This document shows, piece by piece, positions 16,258-25,396 of a DNA stretch of 64,000 nucleotides. Made by a program: the position numbers and the translations under genes. This DNA comes from Shimia sp047124445. Lineage in GTDB: Bacteria > Pseudomonadota > Alphaproteobacteria > Rhodobacterales > Rhodobacteraceae. The notes below the pieces were generated by a model. The model was not told the origin of the DNA and made no database searches. It saw nothing but the letters and a program-made list of their open reading frames with translations. Every line of letters begins with the position of its first letter. Position 1 is the stretch's first letter. Where the stretch lies: positions 62,001-126,000 of the forward strand of contig NZ_CP138921.1 of NCBI RefSeq assembly GCF_047124445.1, written 5' to 3'.

Positions 16258-19200
16258 GCGCATTGACCAGACTCGGTCTGGAAAAAGAGCGGCTGACCGC
16301 TCTGTTCTTGGTTCTAACCCTAGCGCTTGGCGTCTTGTCCTATGCCGGCTTTCCAAAACGGGAAGACCCCACAGTCAGAACCCGAACAGTTGTGGCGATT
16401 GCCCAGCACAGCGGGCTGATTTTGTCCCAGATGGAAGCCCATATTGCGGTGCCCATGGAAGATGCCGCCCGCGCCGTGCCGGGGGTGGACAAAGTGGCCA
16501 CACGGGTCAGCAACGGCCAGGTGACGTTGAAAATCCGCCTGTCCAATAGCATCGCACCAAACGCCTTGAAGTCTGTGTTTGATCAAATACGGGAAGAGGT
16601 GCGGGCAACATCTCCGGAATTACCACATGGCACCATCGGCCCCATCGTTTCGACGGGTTTTGGAGACGTGGCAGTTGCGACCATTGCGGTGAGTGGCCGG
16701 GGCTTCTCCCATCGTGAGATCGCAGATGCGGCTCTGGCATTGCGCGACCGGTTTTTTCAGAATACGTCGGTTGCCGCGGTGTCACTCTACGGGGTGCAGC
16801 CGGAAGTTATCACCTTGGAAGTGTCGCAGGCCAAGCTGGCGACAGTAGGAGAGTTACTGCCGTCCATTAAGGCGGCTCTGCAAAGTCAAAATGTGCATCT
16901 CTCCGGAGGCTCAGTGGTGTCCGGGACACATCGTATGTTGGTGCGCGTGACCGGCGCTGTGAACTCGATGCAAGACATTGCGGATGTATTGGTGGCCGTT
17001 CCGGAGTACGGCATGGTGCGACTGGGGAATCTCTTGACCGTGCGCCGAGGCTACGCGGACCCGCCTCAAGCTCCGGTGTTTCAAAACGGTGATCAGGCCG
17101 TGATCCTAGCGGTGGAGATGGCCCAGGATGTGGATGTGACGAAACTGGGGCCTGAGTTGCAGCGCATCACGGACCAATTTGCGCAGGATATGCCGGTGGG
17201 GTTGCAAATTGCGTATTCGACGTTGCAGTCCGACATTGTCAGCGCGACCATAAGCGGGGCGATGCTAAACTTATGGCAGACCTTCCTGGCTGTTTTACTC
17301 ATAATGCTGTTCTGTTTCGGGTGGCGTGAGGCGTGCACCATTGCGGCCATCGTTCCGCTTTCTATCAGCTTCGCATTTTTGGGTATGACGGTTTTGGGCA
17401 TTGAGCTACAGCAAGTCTCCCTGGCCGCCATTATCATCAGCTTGGGCTTGTTGGTGGACAACGGGCTGGTTGTTGTTGAGGATATTCAGCGCCGCATCCG
17501 TTCTGGTCAGGCAGGTGTGAAAGCCGCATGTGCGGCAGGTGGGGCGTTTGCGATGCCCTTGACTGTGTCTTCGGTCACAACAGTTGCGGCGTTTCTGCCG
17601 CTGTTCCTGCTGGATGGAAACGAGGGCACCTATGCATTCTCCTTGGGCATTGTGGTGATGGTGATGCTGATAGGGTCCTTGCTCTCCGCGTTGTACTTTT
17701 TGCCGCGGTTGGCCGTCTGGACCATGGGCTCGCGGGCACAGGCGGATAGAAAACAGGCTGCCTTTGATCGTTTGTCAGCTGCATATGCCGAAGCGGTTCG
17801 CTTGACGTTGCACGCACCGGTGCTGTTTCTGCTGTGTGAATTTCTTTTGGTTGGGGGCAGCCTGTGGCAGCTGTCTCGAGTGCCAAACCAACTTTTTCCG
17901 CCCTCTGACCGCCCCCAGTTTCTGGTGTATATGGACCTGCCCAAAGGGACCGACATTGCCGTCACTCAAGGCACTGCTCTGGCGTTTTCAGATTGGTTGC
18001 GTGCGGAAAACCCCGGCGTGGCAAACGTGTCTATTTTTGTCGGAGATGGTGGCCCGCGCTTTGTGTTGCCGATGGATCCAATGGAGGCAGATCCGGCAGC
18101 TGCCTTTATGCTGGTAAACACGGTCAGCCCTGCGGATGTGCGTCCGGTCATGCGCAAAGCACGGGACGCGGCGTTGGCTCGGTTTCCCAATGCAAGTTTT
18201 CGGATCAAACAGGTAGCGACAGCCGGCCGGGAACCGGTTTTGGACGTGCAAATTTCTGGGCCGGACACTGAAAGGTTGTTGGCTGCTGGTCGGGAAGTAC
18301 AAGCTATGATCGCCACTGCGCCGGATGTGGTGCAAAACCACGCTAACTGGGGCAACAAAGCATTTGAATGGCGCGTTCTGGCGGCACAGGAGCGCCTGCG
18401 CGGACATGCACTTTCCACCCAGCGGCTCTCTTTCGAACTGGCGCAGTTTTTTGATGGGGTGCAGGTTGGCACGCTCAATTCTGGCCGCACGCCGGTGGAT
18501 GTGGTGCTGTGCGGCGCTGGAGAAGACAGGGCCAAAGATCACGCCTTGCGGAACGCGGCGCTTATGGCGCAAGGTCGGGTGACTGGGCTGGATCAAATTT
18601 CAGAGCAGGTTCTCGATCCCAAACTATCCGTGATACATCGTCTCAATCAAAGTCGTACCTTAACTGTTTCCGCTAACTCTGATCAGATGACCACATTTGA
18701 GCTTCTGGCGCATGTGTCGCCGTCTTTGGATCAGTTGTCCGCCGACCTCGGGGCGTCCTACAAAATCACAACCGGGGGGAGATTGAGCTGGCGGCAATCG
18801 TGCGGGAAAAACTCGCCAAAGGCATGCCTTACGCGCTTGTTGTGATTGTGGTGGCGCTGATGATCCAGTTCAATTCCTGCCGTAGGGTGGTCATCATCAT
18901 GTTGTGTGCCCCCTTGGTCATCGTCGGCGTGCCGTTGGCATTGTTTGTGACTGGGCACCCCCTGAGCTTTTTTGGCATGCTGGGGCTGATTGCGCTCTCG
19001 GGCATCATTGTAAACAATGCGATTTTGATGGTGGACCAAATTGACCGAGAGCGAGGGGTTTTGGACCTCCGTGAGGCCATTGTCGCAGGGGCACAAAAGC
19101 GGTTTCGCCCGATCGTTCTAACGTCACTGACCACAGTGGTTGGCCTTGTTCCAATGGCAGCGTTTGGCGGTACGCTTTGGGAGCCGATGGCCGCGCTGAT

Positions 19201-19276
19201 GTTGGGCGGTCTCGGAGTTGCCTCCGTGTTCGCGCTGTTTGTGGTGCCATGGCTGTATCACCTTCTGTTGAAGTAA
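16254..19276 (+). pseudogene. AcrB-type RND efflux pump split by a -1 frameshift
   Basis: The first frame (16254-18845) encodes the pump through the second periplasmic loop ('QVVSL..', 'LGLLVDNGLVVVEDIQRR' with the TM4 Asp), then near 18775 falls into an out-of-frame tail 'LSWRQSCGKNSPKAC'. The correct continuation is in the next frame ('GEIELAAIVREKLAKGMPYA', then TM9-TM12 including 'SGIIVNNAILMVDQI') and ends at 19276. Joined, the protein is about 1007 aa, normal for AcrB/AcrD pumps. The break coincides with a run of six G at 18774-18779 where seven would restore the frame. As written the pump lacks its last four TM helices and would be non-functional. Sequencing error or slippage is possible. 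Confidence 0.85.
18774..18779 (+). other. G6 homopolymer at the RND frameshift
   Basis: ACC-GGGGGG-AGATTGAG. One more G would give ACC GGG GGG GAG ATT GAG and restore the reading frame. It is the only obvious lesion in the pump gene and a plausible slippage or base-calling site. Confidence 0.7.
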
Positions 19277-19357
19277 CGCGGCAACTATTGGGTCTCCACT
19301 TAAGCCAGATGAGCTTCGGGGCTCAGGTTAGATGTGGAACTGAATGCTCAGAAAACA

Positions 19358-19921
19358 CTACAGTTGCACCCAATCCGCCGGCGGCTTGCCTTTGCCCGGA
19401 TGCACCTCACCACAGGATGGGCAGGTGCGGTTTTCGATGCTGTTGTGGAACCGGTCGTAGATTTTTGGCAGGGCGGTCACGATGCCTTCGGGGCCGTCCA
19501 GCGCCACTTCTTCCCGATGCACCAGGCCTTCGCAGTTGAAGCAGAACCACTCAAACCCTTCTTTCATGCCAGGCTGTCGCGGGGCCTCAACCACAATGCC
19601 TACCGAGCCTTCTTGTGGCCGTTGTGGGGCGTGGCGCACATGTGGGGGGAGCATAAAGACTTCGCCTTCGCGCACTGGCACATCATAGATTTTGCCGCCA
19701 TCCGCGATTTTGAGCATCATGTCGCCCTTTTGCTGGAAAAACCACTCCTCCACCGGATCGTCATGGAAATCGACGCGGGTGTTGGGGCCGCCCACCACCA
19801 TCACAATCATTTCGCCTTCCTTGTGCAACAGCTGATTGCCAACCGGCGGACGCAGTTTGTCCGCATTCTCCGCAACCCATTTTTTGAAGTTGAACGGTTT
19901 CAAGGTTGGATGTGTGGCCAT
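19358..19921 (-). CDS. nbaC: 3-hydroxyanthranilate 3,4-dioxygenase
   Basis: 187 aa cupin that opens the ring of 3-hydroxyanthranilate to 2-amino-3-carboxymuconate semialdehyde, which cyclises spontaneously to quinolinate. The Fe(II) ligands are visible in 'RVDFHDDPVEEW' (His53, Glu59) and 'PPHVRHAP' (His97), with substrate-binding Arg49 and Arg101. The bacterial rubredoxin-like second metal site is intact: CFNC (127/130) and CPSC (167/170). Length equals that of the Cupriavidus and Pseudomonas enzymes. It is the last gene of the leftward arm of the kynurenine locus, 123 bp after the EamA gene. No ACMS decarboxylase gene is nearby. Confidence 0.93.
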   Translation of the reverse strand: MATHPTLKPFNFKKWVAENADKLRPPVGNQLLHKEGEMIVMVVGGPNTRVDFHDDPVEEWFFQQKGDMMLKIADGGKIYDVPVREGEVFMLPPHVRHAPQRPQEGSVGIVVEAPRQPGMKEGFEWFCFNCEGLVHREEVALDGPEGIVTALPKIYDRFHNSIENRTCPSCGEVHPGKGKPPADWVQL

Positions 19922-20044
19922 GTGACCCTCCCTAAATGTCCGCGTGATGCCCGCGCCGCGTGCGTGTTGGCATCAGGCTAAGGGATTTTGCGGCAAGGAA
20001 ATATGGAATTTGGGGAAAGTGGCTATCCGCTTTTGGAATATGTC

Positions 20045-20920
20045 TTAGGGCGCGAGCAGTAAGGCGGTGCCAATCATCGCCAGCACCATGGCGAGCAGCA
20101 ACCGTGCAAGCGCCACGTTTTCTTGAGTAGGGCGCCACCGCATCAGCACGGCGGCAAACAGCACATCCATGGCGCCCAATACGGACACGGCGGCCACCGT
20201 GGTGTGTTTGAGCGCAAAGAACTGCAATATCTGCCCGGCACTGAGCGCAAAGGCGGTGATCCAATGCGCCGCTGACCGGTCGACCGTGATGTGGTGCCAG
20301 CCGGGCAAACGGCCTTGCCGCAACACTGTTCCAGCGGCGACCCAGACAGAGGCCACTGACGCGCCAATGGCGGTGCCCAAGGCTGCGTCTGGCAGAAACA
20401 ACAATCCAAGGCCGCGCAGGGTATAGGCCATTGCATAGGCTAAGGCGGACACTGTCCCAAGCGCCACCCAGCCCCCCAACGGCGTTTTGCTGGGGCGGAG
20501 ATAGAACAGCACCCCCGCAAGGACAAACACGCCGCCGACCAAAACCTGTGGGCCGGGCGTTTGTCCGAGCACAAGAAAGGCGCAGGGTAGGGCAAAGACC
20601 GGCACCAAGCGACGCAGCAGTCCTGCGTTGACCGCCCCGGCGACCTCGGTCACGCGATACATGGGCTGACGGCCCAACACATTGGCGCAGAGCCCGGCGC
20701 AGGCAAATATCAGCATGGCCTTTCCACCGACGCCAGACAACAGCACGTCGCGAGAGACGTCTGCTGTGAATAGCCAAAGCCCCCAAGAACAGACAGCCGT
20801 GACGACAATGGACAGAAAGACGCCGTTGTCGCCCTGCGCCTGCGCTTTTGCATGGACAATGGACAGCCCAGCCACGCCGTAGGCGGCGGCTGCAAGTAGG
20901 GCCAGCGCTTCGCCTAGCAT
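20045..20920 (-). CDS. EamA/DMT-family transporter
   Basis: 291 aa made almost entirely of about ten transmembrane helices in two similar halves, the EamA (RhaT/YdcZ) drug/metabolite transporter architecture. ATG 20920 was chosen; a TTG 33 nt upstream would overlap the preceding gene and has no ribosome site. It starts 7 nt after the DapA-like stop and precedes the dioxygenase gene, so it probably exports or imports an aromatic amine or ring-cleavage intermediate of this pathway. The substrate cannot be read from sequence. Confidence 0.82.
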   Translation of the reverse strand: MLGEALALLAAAAYGVAGLSIVHAKAQAQGDNGVFLSIVVTAVCSWGLWLFTADVSRDVLLSGVGGKAMLIFACAGLCANVLGRQPMYRVTEVAGAVNAGLLRRLVPVFALPCAFLVLGQTPGPQVLVGGVFVLAGVLFYLRPSKTPLGGWVALGTVSALAYAMAYTLRGLGLLFLPDAALGTAIGASVASVWVAAGTVLRQGRLPGWHHITVDRSAAHWITAFALSAGQILQFFALKHTTVAAVSVLGAMDVLFAAVLMRWRPTQENVALARLLLAMVLAMIGTALLLAP

Positions 20921-20927
20921 CGCCGGT

Positions 20928-21881
20928 TTAGAGCTGTAGCCCGCAATCTTCAAACGCGGCGCTGGTGGCGGCCTTTTCGGCTTCGGTCAGTTCCAACATC
21001 GGATGTCGCACCCGGCCGCCGATCTGTCCCAGCAATTCCTGCCAGTATTTGCCGTGGGCGGTGGGTTTGCCAGCGGGCTTGCTGTTGCGGATCGCTGCTC
21101 GCACCGGTTCAAGGCTGTCGCGCACCCGGCGGGCCTGATCGAACTTTCCGGCAAAGGCCAGCTCGGTGTATTCGTGCATCCGGCGGTCATTTTTGGTTTG
21201 CAACTGGTAGGGAGGGGACGAGCACAGGTACAGCTGCCAGCCCAGCTCTTCGATGTTGGCAAGCCAGTCGTCTTCCAGTGAGGTTGAAACCAGGATCTTG
21301 TCGCCGACCATCTTGGTCAACCGGGCATACATCTCGCGTGGCACCGAATATTTGATCGCCATGATGTTGGGGAGGTCCGCAATCCGGGCGCAGGTTTCCG
21401 GTGCCATCAGATAACCGCTGTCCGGATGGCTCCACATGGCAATGCCAATGTCGAGCCGGTCACAGAGGTATTTGTAATAGTTATACAAAACCTCGTCGCG
21501 GTCGTGACAGAAACTCAGCATCGGGGCATGGACAACCACATAGTCCGCGCCGCAGTCCTGAGCATGTTGACCAAGCTCCAGCACGGTCTGCACGCTCTGG
21601 TCGGAGATCGACATGATGGTGCCGGCCTTGTCGCCACATTCCTCCACCGCAATCGTCATGTTGCGCTTGCGCTCCTCCATCGACATGGACCAGAACTCAC
21701 CTTGTTTCCCGGCAATGAACAGCCCCTGAATGCCAAGATCATCGATCCAGTGGCGGATGTTGCGCCGCAACCCGGCTTCGTTTAGCGCCAAGGTCTCGTC
21801 AAACGGATTGAGCGCAGCCGCCCAAATGCCGCGCATGGTCTCACGGGAATAGGCTTTGGCTTCATGTTTGGCGTATTTCAT
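20928..21881 (-). CDS. DapA/NanA-superfamily Schiff-base aldolase-like protein
   Basis: 317 aa TIM barrel of the dihydrodipicolinate synthase/N-acetylneuraminate lyase family. Start ATG 21881 has GGAG 8 nt upstream. The Schiff-base lysine is clear (Lys177 in 'IMAIKYSVPR'), and the substrate-loop motif is 'AGKQGEF' rather than GTTGE. At the position of the catalytic Tyr of DapA (in 'YNVP') this protein reads 'MWSHPDSGY', so the Tyr appears replaced by Trp. It is therefore unlikely to be a true DapA; a lyase or hydratase acting on a muconate-derived oxo acid fits its place at the head of the leftward kynurenine operon. Specific reaction unknown. Confidence 0.82.
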   Translation of the reverse strand: MKYAKHEAKAYSRETMRGIWAAALNPFDETLALNEAGLRRNIRHWIDDLGIQGLFIAGKQGEFWSMSMEERKRNMTIAVEECGDKAGTIMSISDQSVQTVLELGQHAQDCGADYVVVHAPMLSFCHDRDEVLYNYYKYLCDRLDIGIAMWSHPDSGYLMAPETCARIADLPNIMAIKYSVPREMYARLTKMVGDKILVSTSLEDDWLANIEELGWQLYLCSSPPYQLQTKNDRRMHEYTELAFAGKFDQARRVRDSLEPVRAAIRNSKPAGKPTAHGKYWQELLGQIGGRVRHPMLELTEAEKAATSAAFEDCGLQL

Positions 21882-21948
21882 GGCGACACTCCGATCCGGC
21901 AAAGAGGGGGAGCCGGTTTTTGGGCTCTTTAGAGACCTGATAGGCTAC

Positions 21949-21975
21949 GGATGCGGCCCCGCACCAGCCGCATCC
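21949..21975. promoter_or_regulatory. 9-bp inverted repeat in the divergent kynurenine promoter
   Basis: GGATGCGGC (21949-21957) and its exact complement GCCGCATCC (21967-21975) with a 9-nt spacer, 68 bp upstream of the DapA-like start. Candidate regulator site or leader hairpin of the leftward transcript. Confidence 0.45.
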
Positions 21976-21985
21976 CGAGAAACTG

Positions 21986-22006
21986 GTTATCCAAAATTCT
22001 GATAAC
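21986..22006. promoter_or_regulatory. LysR-type T-N11-A dyad (candidate operator)
   Basis: GTTATC (21986-21991) and GATAAC (22001-22006) flank a 9-nt AT-rich core; T21990 and A22002 give the exact T-N11-A spacing of LysR-family recognition sites. It sits between the divergent starts at 21881 and 22054, and a LysR gene is second in the rightward operon, so auto- and cross-regulation of both arms is likely. Confidence 0.6.
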
Positions 22007-22053
22007 AGAGGGCGCTTTCTTCCACTATGTTGATGGGGCACTTGGAGGGACAC

Positions 22054-22836
22054 ATGAAAATCGGCATCATTGGGGAAGGCGCAATCGGGCGCTATGTGGC
22101 AGAGGCTTTGCAGCAGCGCGGCTGGGGTCCACATGCGGTTTTGGCGCGGACGACACAGCCCAAGGACACGTCGCTGGCGGATGTGGTGCGCGTCACATCG
22201 GTGACGGAGGTGCCTGCCGAGATTGCTGTGGTGTTGGACTGCGGCGGCCACGCGGCCCTGACGCAGCACGGGCCCGCGCTTCTGGCGCGGGGCACCAATG
22301 TGATCACCCTGTCCTTGGGGGCGTTGGCTGATGCCTCTTTGGCGGAAACACTCACGCAGGCCGCGCAATCTGGCGGCGCACAGCTGCATCTGGCCAGTGG
22401 CGCCATAGGCGCCTTGGACAGTTTGCGGGCCGCCAAGGTCGGCGGGCTAACAAACGTCACCTATATTGGCCGAAAGCCGCCACTTGGATGGCAAGGCTCA
22501 CCGGCGGAGGCCCAACTGGACCTTGGCAGCCTGTCCGCACCCACCTTGCATTTTGAGGGCACCGCGCGCCAGGCAGCTCTGTCGTATCCCAAAAACGCAA
22601 ATGTTGCGGCTGCGGTGGCTTTGGCGGGCACCGGTTTTGACGACACCCGCGTCAAACTGTTGGCGGACCCGACGATCACGGCCAATTTTCACGAGGTGCA
22701 AGCGACAGGGGCCTTTGGGCAGTTCTCGTTCCGTATCGAAGGCAGTGCCTTGCCCGACAATCCCCGCAGTTCGGCTCTGGCCGCGATGAGCATGGTGGCC
22801 ACTGTCGAGCGGCTTTTTTCCCCTATGTCGATGTGA
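22054..22836 (+). CDS. Aspartate dehydrogenase-like (NadX-type) oxidoreductase
   Basis: 260 aa. Start ATG 22054 has GGAGG 5 nt upstream, preferred over an ATG 27 nt earlier. The N-terminal Rossmann motif is 'GIIGEGAIGRYVAEAL'; the central 'LASGAIGALDSLRAAK' and 'SYPKNANVAAAVALAGTGFD' are landmarks of L-aspartate dehydrogenase. These enzymes interconvert aspartate and iminoaspartate/oxaloacetate with NAD(P). Given kynureninase and the dioxygenase in the locus, it may supply or consume iminoaspartate for quinolinate/NAD synthesis, or reduce an imine from ring-cleavage products. First gene of the rightward operon; LysR follows after 9 nt. Confidence 0.85.
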   Translation: MKIGIIGEGAIGRYVAEALQQRGWGPHAVLARTTQPKDTSLADVVRVTSVTEVPAEIAVVLDCGGHAALTQHGPALLARGTNVITLSLGALADASLAETLTQAAQSGGAQLHLASGAIGALDSLRAAKVGGLTNVTYIGRKPPLGWQGSPAEAQLDLGSLSAPTLHFEGTARQAALSYPKNANVAAAVALAGTGFDDTRVKLLADPTITANFHEVQATGAFGQFSFRIEGSALPDNPRSSALAAMSMVATVERLFSPMSM

Positions 22837-22845
22837 GGACCTGCC

Positions 22846-23811
22846 ATGGCCACCCGTCACACCCGAATTGTAGAGCGTGCTTTGACCCGCCTGAAGCTGC
22901 GGCAATTGCGATTGTTGGTTGCCGTTGGTCAGCATGGCAGCATTCAAAGCGCCGCGAGGGACCTGAGCATCTCGCAACCAGCTGCCACCAAGATGATCCA
23001 GGATCTGGAGTTGGACTTTGAGGTGAAGCTGTTTGAGCGCACCAATCGGGGTGTGGTGCCCACGGTGTTTGGTGACTCCCTCATTCGGCACGGCAAGCTA
23101 ATCTTTGCGCAGGTGTCTAATGCGGCGCAGGAGCTGGACGATTTGAACGAGGGCAATGCCGGTCGGGTGGTCGTCGGCACTTTGTTGGCGGCGTCACCTT
23201 CTTTGTTGCCGCTGGCGGTGGAGCAGCTGTTAAAAGACCGTCCCAAAGTGGCGATCAAGATTGTCGAAGGCACCAATGAAGTCCTGATGCCCGCGCTGTT
23301 GTCCGGCGAAATCGACATGGTTGTGGGGCGACTGCCAGACCACCGGCACCGTCAGCATACCAGTCAGGAGAAGTTCTTTGACGAACGGATTGTGGCTGTG
23401 GTGGGCACCCAGCATCCGCTGGCGGCGCAGGCCAACGTCAGCTTTGAACAGCTTAAGCCCTATGGCTGGATCCTGCCGCCCATCGAAACCACCCTGCGTC
23501 GGCAATGTGACCAGTTTTTTGTGCGTCAGGATCAATACGCGCCGGAGACGGCCATTGAATCCGTGTCTTATCTGGCCAACCGGTCCTTGCTGCGCTCTCA
23601 CAACTTTATTGGCCTTATGCCGGCCCATGTGGCCGCGCTCGACATTGAAAACGGTCTACTGGCAGCGCTGGATTGGGTGGCGCCGTTTGGCGCAGGGCCG
23701 GTTGGGGTGTCTTATCGCGGCAGCCAAAGCCTGTCTCCGGCCAGTGCGGCCTTTCTGGAGGCGCTGCGCGGCGCCGCAGAGGAGATCCAGGGGCGCATTG
23801 AGACGCTCTGA
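22846..23811 (+). CDS. LysR-family transcriptional regulator of the kynurenine locus
   Basis: 321 aa. N-terminal winged helix-turn-helix at about residues 15-75 ('LRLLVAVGQHGSIQSAARDL', 'SQPAATKMIQDLE') and a LysR substrate-binding domain from about 105 ('GRVVVGTLLAASPSLLPLAV'), related to the GalR/PcaQ-like subgroup by the LKLRQLRLL start. It is embedded in the operon it presumably controls, 9 nt after the aspartate-dehydrogenase-like gene, with GAGGA before ATG. The effector is likely an anthranilate or kynurenine derivative (inference). Confidence 0.9.
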   Translation: MATRHTRIVERALTRLKLRQLRLLVAVGQHGSIQSAARDLSISQPAATKMIQDLELDFEVKLFERTNRGVVPTVFGDSLIRHGKLIFAQVSNAAQELDDLNEGNAGRVVVGTLLAASPSLLPLAVEQLLKDRPKVAIKIVEGTNEVLMPALLSGEIDMVVGRLPDHRHRQHTSQEKFFDERIVAVVGTQHPLAAQANVSFEQLKPYGWILPPIETTLRRQCDQFFVRQDQYAPETAIESVSYLANRSLLRSHNFIGLMPAHVAALDIENGLLAALDWVAPFGAGPVGVSYRGSQSLSPASAAFLEALRGAAEEIQGRIETL

Positions 23812-23910
23812 TATTCGCCATTGTTATAGCTGGATTTGTTCAATTCTGTTGCGGCAGGGCGCTGGACGCAGGAGTTATGGGGGCAAGTCAAGTACGACAG
23901 CGAGGGCGGC

Positions 23911-25347
23911 ATGCACACCTATCCAGACCTGCAACTTTTCATCAACGGACAGTGGCGCGACAGCGCAAAGACCCTTCCGGTTGTGAACCCCGCCACAGAA
24001 GCGGTGCTGGGCCAGCTGCCCTGTGCCAGCCGTGCCGATCTGGAAGACGCCTTGCGGGCTGCCGAAGCAGGGTTTGAGGTCTGGCGCAAGACATCGCCGC
24101 GCGCGCGGGCGGACCTGATTGTGCGGGCGGCCGCGATCATGCGGGACCGCCAGGAAGAGATCGCACAGAGCATCACAGCGGAACACGGCAAGCCTTTGGC
24201 GCAGGCCCGTCTGGAAGTCATCCGCGGCGCCGAGTTTTTTGAATGGGACGCTGGCGAAGCCATGCGCACCTATGGCCGGGTGATCCCCTCCGCGGCAGGG
24301 GGCAAAATCTCGGTGCATCACAGCCCTATTGGCGTAGTCGCGGCGTTTTCGCCGTGGAATTTCCCAATGAGCCAACCTGCCCGCAAAATTGCCGGGGCGC
24401 TGGCCTCCGGCTGCTCCGTTATTCTCAAGGCTGCAGAAGAAACCCCTGCCGGGGCGATCCACATCGTGCGGGCATTTGAGGAGGCCGGATTGCCGCCGGG
24501 GGTGCTGAATCTGGTGTTTGGCGTGCCGTCCGAGATTTCCGAGTTCCTGATCCCGCAGCCCTCTGTGCGCCTCGTGGCGCTCACCGGCTCCACACAGGTC
24601 GGGCGGCATCTGACCGGTCTTGCCGCGCAGAGTGACACGCGGGTTCTGATGGAGCTGGGCGGCCATGCGCCGGTGATCGTGTGTGAAGACACCGACGTGG
24701 AGCAGGCCGCAATCAGCGGTGCGGTGCGGAAAATGCGCAATGCTGGGCAAGTCTGTACTTCCCCCACGCGGTTTTTCATCCACGAGAGCATTTTTGACCG
24801 CTTTGTAGACACCTTTGTGGTCCGCGCCGCCGCTACGGTGGTGGGCAACGGAATCACTGACGGTGTGGAAATGGGGCCAGCCGCCAACGAACGGCGCATC
24901 CCCGTGCTGAGCGCTTTGGTCGAAGACGCCGTGGCCCAGGGCGCAGAATTGCGTACAGGCGGCGGACGGCACGGCGATACCGGTTATTTCTTCCAACCAA
25001 CGGTGCTCACAAATGTGCCAGGTTCCGCCCGGATCATGCAGGAAGAGCCGTTTGGCCCGATTGCGGTGCTCAACCCGGTCGGCAACCTGGATGAAGCAAT
25101 TGCACAGGCCAATGCGGTGCCATACGGGCTCGCGGGCTATGCCTTCACCAACCGCGCCGACTACATCGACCGTTTGATTGACGAGATCGAAGTGGGCAAC
25201 TTCTCAATCAACACCCTGGAGGCATCCCTGCCTGAAACCCCGTTTGGCGGCGTGAAGTCCAGCGGCTACGGCCGCGAAGGCGGCACCGAAGGGCTGGAGA
25301 GCTACCTGACTGTGAAAAACGTCTGGCACTCCGCCAACATCGCCTAA
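23911..25347 (+). CDS. NAD(P)-dependent aldehyde dehydrogenase (succinate-semialdehyde-type)
   Basis: 478 aa. Start ATG 23911 follows GAGGGCGG; an in-frame ATG 75 nt upstream would add an unrelated leader. Full ALDH fold: cofactor motif 'SPWNFPMSQPARKI', Glu248 in 'MELGGHAPV', nucleophile Cys282 in 'NAGQVCTSPTR', and 'EEPFGPIAVLNPV'. Sequence style is that of the GabD/SSADH group. In this setting the substrate may be a semialdehyde from ACMS (2-aminomuconate semialdehyde is oxidised by an ALDH in the known route), but GabD-like sequence alone does not show this. It is 49 nt before kynureninase. Confidence 0.88.
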   Translation: MHTYPDLQLFINGQWRDSAKTLPVVNPATEAVLGQLPCASRADLEDALRAAEAGFEVWRKTSPRARADLIVRAAAIMRDRQEEIAQSITAEHGKPLAQARLEVIRGAEFFEWDAGEAMRTYGRVIPSAAGGKISVHHSPIGVVAAFSPWNFPMSQPARKIAGALASGCSVILKAAEETPAGAIHIVRAFEEAGLPPGVLNLVFGVPSEISEFLIPQPSVRLVALTGSTQVGRHLTGLAAQSDTRVLMELGGHAPVIVCEDTDVEQAAISGAVRKMRNAGQVCTSPTRFFIHESIFDRFVDTFVVRAAATVVGNGITDGVEMGPAANERRIPVLSALVEDAVAQGAELRTGGGRHGDTGYFFQPTVLTNVPGSARIMQEEPFGPIAVLNPVGNLDEAIAQANAVPYGLAGYAFTNRADYIDRLIDEIEVGNFSINTLEASLPETPFGGVKSSGYGREGGTEGLESYLTVKNVWHSANIA

Positions 25348-25396
25348 GCCAACATTCCCCCTATGCGCTCCTGCGTCCAAATGAGCTGACAATACC

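Noticed and set aside
23875..24996. Long open frame opposite the aldehyde dehydrogenase gene
   Set aside because: A high-GC shadow: His/Gly/Arg-rich translation with no motifs, entirely antisense to a well-supported gene. The same applies to the frame opposite kynU (25469-26731).
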